A stretch of DNA of 10,789 bases from Chitinophagaceae bacterium (GTDB taxonomy: Bacteria > Bacteroidota > Bacteroidia > Chitinophagales > Chitinophagaceae). Shown one piece after another: positions 7,095-10,789 of the stretch (within the stretch, counting starts at the first letter, position 1; the number at the start of each line of letters is the position of its first letter). The notes under the pieces were generated by a model. The model was not told where the DNA came from and did no database searches. It saw nothing but the letters and a program-made list of their open reading frames with translations. The DNA is taken from contig JAHEZA010000044.1 in the NCBI GenBank assembly GCA_023251335.1, positions 1-10,789 of the forward strand. Reading direction: 5' to 3'. A program made the position numbers and the translations under genes.

Positions 7095-8200
7095 GTTTTT
7101 GTCTCATCTTGCTTGCCCGGTGCAAAACTCCTTATGAGCCACCGATTCAAAATACAAAGCAACATTTTCTGGTCGTAGAAGGTTTCATTATTGGCAATGG
7201 AACCACCACGCTTAAATTAAGCAGAACGAGGAACATCAGTCCCCATGACACCGCGTCCCGCATCTATGAAGACGGAGCCAATGTGAGAGTGGAAGACAAT
7301 TACAACCATGTCTATCCATTATACGGCTCGGGCCAGGGGATTTATACCGGCGATTTTAATCTGCAGCCCTCCTATCTTTTCAGATTGCATATTACCACCT
7401 CTGATAACAGGGAATACCTTTCAGATGAAATCGTGTTTAAGCCGTCTCCTCCGATTGACAGCATCTCATGGAAACTTGATAATAACAGTAATGTACAGGT
7501 ATCGGTGAGTGCGCACGATCCTCAAAATAATACCAAATATTATCGCTGGAGCTTTGATGAAACCTGGGAATTTCATTCTGAATATTATTCCAACTTATGG
7601 TTCGACAAAACCGATTCAACGTTCAAAACGAGATATATACCGGTGTACCAATGTTGGCAATCTGATAAATCAACGGAAATTCTCCTGGGCTCATCTGCAA
7701 AATTAAAAGAAGATGTTATTGATGAAGCTCCTCTGACCTTAATTCGCTATCAAAATAAAAAAATCAGCGTGCTATATAGTATCGTCGTGACGCAGTACGC
7801 ATTGGATTCGAGCGGATATAATTATTGGACAGCCATGAAAAGCAATACAGAAAATGTGGGTTCTATTTTTGATCCCCAACCTAACCTGACTACAGGTAAT
7901 ATCCATTGCCTCACCGATTCTTCAGAAACGGTCATTGGTTATATAGGCGCCGGAAGCACACAACAAACCCGGATCTACATCAACAATACTGAAATGCCAT
8001 CCCGTTGGAATCCGCCCCCCGATTGTGGCGAGTGGCACGTGCCCATGATCATGGATAGTTTGCTATATTATTTTGACGACGGTGGATATACTCCCATAAA
8101 TTATGATCCTCCTCCGGGAAGTACGGTTTTCGGAGCAGCCGACCACTGTGTGGATTGTTCATTAACGGGTACTCTCATCAAACCATCGTTTTGGCCATAA
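7055..8200 (+). CDS. DUF4249 lipoprotein, second (tandem duplicate) copy
   Basis: A 381-residue DUF4249 lipoprotein, a tandem duplicate of the preceding gene. The start codon lies 11 bases after the previous stop, with an A-rich leader and no Shine-Dalgarno. The signal peptide ends in LLARC with lipidation at Cys23; arginine at -1 is unusual for a lipobox, but alignment with the first copy and the same KTPYEPP after the cysteine support it. Cys200, 285, 324, 365 and 368 match the five mature cysteines of the first copy, and the end SLTGTLIKPSFWP is equivalent. The copies are nearly the same in the signal peptide, around ETWEFHSEYYS and from YNYWxAM to GYIGAG, but differ strongly at about 180-195 and 310-360. 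That pattern fits a shared scaffold with two different binding faces. Likely location and role are as for copy one: a surface partner of the receptor, function not established. Confidence 0.93.
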   Translation: MKQNYFLPKLFVYCFCLILLARCKTPYEPPIQNTKQHFLVVEGFIIGNGTTTLKLSRTRNISPHDTASRIYEDGANVRVEDNYNHVYPLYGSGQGIYTGDFNLQPSYLFRLHITTSDNREYLSDEIVFKPSPPIDSISWKLDNNSNVQVSVSAHDPQNNTKYYRWSFDETWEFHSEYYSNLWFDKTDSTFKTRYIPVYQCWQSDKSTEILLGSSAKLKEDVIDEAPLTLIRYQNKKISVLYSIVVTQYALDSSGYNYWTAMKSNTENVGSIFDPQPNLTTGNIHCLTDSSETVIGYIGAGSTQQTRIYINNTEMPSRWNPPPDCGEWHVPMIMDSLLYYFDDGGYTPINYDPPPGSTVFGAADHCVDCSLTGTLIKPSFWP

Positions 8201-8210
8201 AAATTTAAAA

Positions 8211-10640
8211 ATGATTACTGCGATGATACGTAAATGTTTTATTTATTCTTTTGTATTCCTGATAACTGTGTTGTCGCGATTCTCTTTGTTCGGGCAAACG
8301 AATTCTTTAAATGAAATGCTGGCAGGTTACGCCAATTATAATCAGAGCCAACTGCGTGAAAAAATTTATGTTCATACAGATCGCTCTTACTATTTGTGTG
8401 GTGAAATCTTATGGTTTAAAACCTATGTAACCAATGCAGCCGATAATCATCCTCTGTCAGTCAGCAAGGTGGTTTACATAGAAGTATTGAACAAGGCACA
8501 CCAACCGGTTTTGCAGGCAAAGATTGCCATCAAAGATGGCACCGGCAGCGGCTCTTTCGATCTTCCGCTTACACTTTCGTCAGGCGTTTATGAATTAAGA
8601 GCCTATACTAACTGGATGAAGAATGATTCGCCCTATTATTTTTTTAAAAAAATAATCACTATTGTAAATACGACTCAAAATCTTGATACATCTGTCAGAA
8701 ATGTCCATGCCAGTTATTTCGCTAATTTTTTCCCCGAAGGTGGCCATCTTGTTAACGGCATCAACAGTGTAGTTGGTTTCAAAATAAACGATGCCCAGGG
8801 ACGTGGAGTGGATGGTGTAGGTGTAGTGGTTGACCAGTCAAAAGATACCGTCGCACAATTTAAAACGACTCGTTTTGGAATGGGTAATTTTTCATTCACG
8901 CCGAAAATTGGAAACCACTACACTGCTATCATTCTCTTAAATGACAGCTCAGTTATCAGCAAAAATTTGGCCGATGCTTTTGACAAAGGAATCGTGATGC
9001 ATTTAACTGATAATGGGAATCAATTGAACGTGGCAATTACCTCGGCAAATGAAGTATCAGAGCAGGTATATGTATTAGCATTAAACAGGGAGCAGATCAC
9101 TTTTGCAGAAACGAAATCCTTAGTAAACAACGAAGCTGTTTTCAATATTAATAAAGATAGTCTTAAAGAAGGTATGACACGAATAACAGTTTTCAATGAG
9201 AAAAAGCAACCTGTTTGTGAACGCCTTTATTTTAAAAGGCCCGCAAGTGAAATGCGGATAAATGCCAAGGCGGATAAAACGAACTACAGCAATCGTGAAA
9301 AAGTAAATATTAATCTCGCAACCACAGGCCCCGCGGGGGATTCGTTGAAAAGTAATTTGTCAGTTGCTGTATATCGGCTGGACTCATTACATCAACCATC
9401 GAACGATAATATCTTTACTCATTTGTGGTTTTCTTCTTACCTGAAAGGTAATGTTGAAAATGCTTCTTATTATTTTAAGAATGGCGATCCGGAAACGAAG
9501 GAAGCGCTCAATAATTTATTACTTGCACAAGGATGGAGCAGCTTCGACTGGAGCCATGCGTTTGAAAATAAAACGCCTTCTTTTAGCTATGTACCGGAAA
9601 ATGCCGGCCACATTATTACAGGCAGAGTAACAAATGAACTCACAGGAAAACCTGCTGCCAATGTGCTTGTTTACTTGTCTGTGCTGGGAAAAAGAGTGCA
9701 ATTGCACGGTTGCAAAAGTGATGAAAATGGGCTGGTTCATTTCGATATGACAGATTTTTACGCAAAAAACCAGGTAATAGTCCAGACAAATACTTCCAGG
9801 GACAGTATATATCGGTTTGAAATTTTCAGTCCCTTCTCTGAAGAGTTTTCTACAATTCCGTTACCCGCGCTGCGTGTCGCCGAAAATAGTGCGGATGCTT
9901 TACAGAAGGCCAACCTGGGCATGAAAATACAGGCTGCCTATCATGAAAACAGCCTCCAAAGAATTCAACAACCGGATATTGATTCAACTCCTTTTTACGG
10001 CAAACCAACAAAAACTTATCTATTGGACAACTATACCCGTTTTACGACAATGGAAGAAGTAATGCGTGAATTTGTCGCAGAAGTAAATGTGGCAAGAAAA
10101 GGAAAAGACTATCATTTTTATACTTTTAATGCGCCCGGGTATGCATTAAAAGACATGCAGTTCTCGGATGTACTTTTCAAAAAGGATCCACTTATGCTGT
10201 TAGACGGAGTGCCTGTTTTTGACGTGAACAAAATAATAGCTTATGATCCGTTAAGAGTTCAGAAACTGGAAGTAGTAGGAGCGTTATATAGATTGGGCCC
10301 AATCACTGGCAACGGCATTTTAAGTTTTACAACTTATAAGGGTGACCTATATGGTTACACGCTAAACCCTCATGACCTTCTGGTAGATTATGACGGATTG
10401 CAAAAACAACGAATATTTTATTCACCGGAATACGCTTCTGAAAAAGAACAGCAAAGCCGTCTGCCTGATTTTCGTACGCTCTTATATTGGTCGCCAAACA
10501 TAATCACAGATAAAAAAGGAAATGCTAACCTTTCTTTTTATACCGGCGATATTCCTGGAAAATATATAGTAGAACTACAAGGAATTTCATCCAACGGCGA
10601 TGCAGGAAGTGATGATTTTATTTTGAATGTAGGAAAATAG
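8211..10640 (+). CDS. MG2-like surface protein with carboxypeptidase-like and plug-like segments
   Basis: An 809-residue exported protein related to bacterial alpha-2-macroglobulin-type MG2 proteins. After a signal peptide (to about residue 28, FGQ) comes an MG2-like beta domain (about 50-150) with REKIYVHTDRSYYLCGE and GVYELRAYTNWM, then more macroglobulin-like repeats (about 170-385). A carboxypeptidase-like domain follows (about 468-535, ITGRVTNELTGKPAANVLVY), then a stretch like a TonB-receptor plug (about 610-710: PLMLLDGVPVFD, VQKLEVVGALYRLGP, NGILSFTTYKG), and a final beta domain (about 755-809: LLYWSPNI, FYTGDIPGKYIVEL). No thioester motif (CxEQ) or barrel is present, so it is neither a protease-trapping macroglobulin nor a receptor. 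The ATG at 8211 lies 10 bases after the previous stop; a second in-frame ATG at 8223 gives an equally good signal peptide. As the last gene of the operon it probably works at the surface with the receptor and lipoproteins. Function unknown. Confidence 0.9.
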   Translation: MITAMIRKCFIYSFVFLITVLSRFSLFGQTNSLNEMLAGYANYNQSQLREKIYVHTDRSYYLCGEILWFKTYVTNAADNHPLSVSKVVYIEVLNKAHQPVLQAKIAIKDGTGSGSFDLPLTLSSGVYELRAYTNWMKNDSPYYFFKKIITIVNTTQNLDTSVRNVHASYFANFFPEGGHLVNGINSVVGFKINDAQGRGVDGVGVVVDQSKDTVAQFKTTRFGMGNFSFTPKIGNHYTAIILLNDSSVISKNLADAFDKGIVMHLTDNGNQLNVAITSANEVSEQVYVLALNREQITFAETKSLVNNEAVFNINKDSLKEGMTRITVFNEKKQPVCERLYFKRPASEMRINAKADKTNYSNREKVNINLATTGPAGDSLKSNLSVAVYRLDSLHQPSNDNIFTHLWFSSYLKGNVENASYYFKNGDPETKEALNNLLLAQGWSSFDWSHAFENKTPSFSYVPENAGHIITGRVTNELTGKPAANVLVYLSVLGKRVQLHGCKSDENGLVHFDMTDFYAKNQVIVQTNTSRDSIYRFEIFSPFSEEFSTIPLPALRVAENSADALQKANLGMKIQAAYHENSLQRIQQPDIDSTPFYGKPTKTYLLDNYTRFTTMEEVMREFVAEVNVARKGKDYHFYTFNAPGYALKDMQFSDVLFKKDPLMLLDGVPVFDVNKIIAYDPLRVQKLEVVGALYRLGPITGNGILSFTTYKGDLYGYTLNPHDLLVDYDGLQKQRIFYSPEYASEKEQQSRLPDFRTLLYWSPNIITDKKGNANLSFYTGDIPGKYIVELQGISSNGDAGSDDFILNVGK

Positions 10641-10646
10641 GAATTC

Positions 10647-10686
10647 CCCTTTTTTGTTCGTTTACTGCCTTCGAAAATAAAAAGGG
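10647..10686. terminator. Possible bidirectional terminator hairpin
   Basis: CCCTTTTT (10647-10654) pairs with AAAAAGGG (10679-10686), and TTCG (10657-10660) can pair further in with CGAA (10672-10675) across a small internal bulge. It starts 6 bases after the operon's last stop and lies between convergent genes, where a shared terminator is expected. The T and A runs are in the stem itself rather than after it, so this is not a textbook intrinsic terminator. Confidence 0.4.
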
Positions 10687-10697
10687 TTGGAAAGAAA

Positions 10698-10789
10698 TTA
10701 CCACTCTCTCACTACTTGGCCATTTAATATCTGCATTATAAAAAGATGCTTGTTCTCATAATAGTCGGGAACGGTGCTGGCCTTGTCAT
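10698..10789 (-). CDS. C-terminal end of a convergent gene, cut by the window edge
   Basis: On the minus strand one frame is open from the window edge to a TAA at 10698-10700 and reads as a plausible protein end: DKASTVPDYYENKH, then LFIMQILNGQ, then VVREW. The other two minus-strand frames hit stops within the same stretch. About 30 residues are visible, too few to name a family. Its stop faces the operon's end across the hairpin at 10647-10686. It could be a chance open stretch, but the composition and position favour a real gene. Confidence 0.45.
   Translation of the reverse strand, partial: DKASTVPDYYENKHLFIMQILNGQVVREW

Larger units (their letters stand above)
2398..10640 (+). other. 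Predicted five-gene outer-membrane operon (TonB receptor, DUF4249 pair, MG2-like)
   Basis: Five same-strand genes follow each other with gaps of 1, 1, 11 and 10 bases and no room for internal promoters or terminators. Every product starts with an export signal, and two are lipoproteins. Tight spacing implies one transcript, with translational coupling likely at the two one-base junctions (3123/3125 and 5908/5910). A receptor followed by surface lipoproteins recalls SusC/SusD loci, but the lipoproteins here are DUF4249, not SusD. The joint function is inferred from context only. Confidence 0.8.

Noticed and set aside
5910..8200. Calling the two lipoproteins SusD homologues
   Set aside because: They lack the helical TPR-like SusD organisation and carry DUF4249 hallmarks; only the position after the receptor is SusD-like.
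8211..10640. Calling the MG2-like protein a protease-trapping alpha-2-macroglobulin
   Set aside because: There is no thioester CxEQ motif, and at 809 residues it is far shorter than bacterial macroglobulins of about 1600.

Overview
The window looks like a chromosome segment from a Bacteroidota species, most likely in or near the Chitinophagaceae. The support is a moderately AT-rich base composition, A-rich gene starts without Shine-Dalgarno sequences, signal peptides ending in A/S-Q, promoter-like boxes close to TAnnTTTG, and gene families that are largely or mainly Bacteroidota (DUF4249 lipoproteins, STN/carboxypeptidase-like TonB-dependent receptors, MG2-like surface proteins). No rRNA, tRNA, CRISPR array, transposase or phage gene was seen.

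Left part (1-2397): efp, encoding elongation factor P, lies on the minus strand. Facing away from it is a short secreted thioredoxin-fold protein with a CGHC active site, best started at a GTG at 779. The gap between them holds a GC-richer imperfect hairpin. Next is a secreted SGNH/GDSL-type hydrolase that appears to have its own promoter. These three genes seem independent of one another and of the block that follows.

Main part (2398-10640): five same-strand genes are separated by only 1, 1, 11 and 10 bases, so they form one likely operon. In order they encode an unrecognised exported 241-residue protein, a 927-residue TonB-dependent outer-membrane receptor (STN domain, carboxypeptidase-like domain, plug, barrel), two tandem-duplicated DUF4249 lipoproteins, and an 809-residue MG2-like protein that ends in a plug-like segment and a beta domain. 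The arrangement resembles a SusC/SusD-type surface complex in which DUF4249 lipoproteins take the place of SusD. The substrate cannot be read from the sequence; import of a surface-bound ligand or handling of an extracellular protein are both possible. No sigma or anti-sigma gene accompanies the STN-bearing receptor inside the window.

Right edge (10641-10789): a hairpin that may terminate both strands is followed by the last codons of a convergent minus-strand gene that runs off the window. The best candidates for something undescribed are the five-gene surface operon, the barrel-less plug-like segment in its last protein, the mosaic conservation of the duplicated lipoproteins, and the arginine-tipped EF-P.
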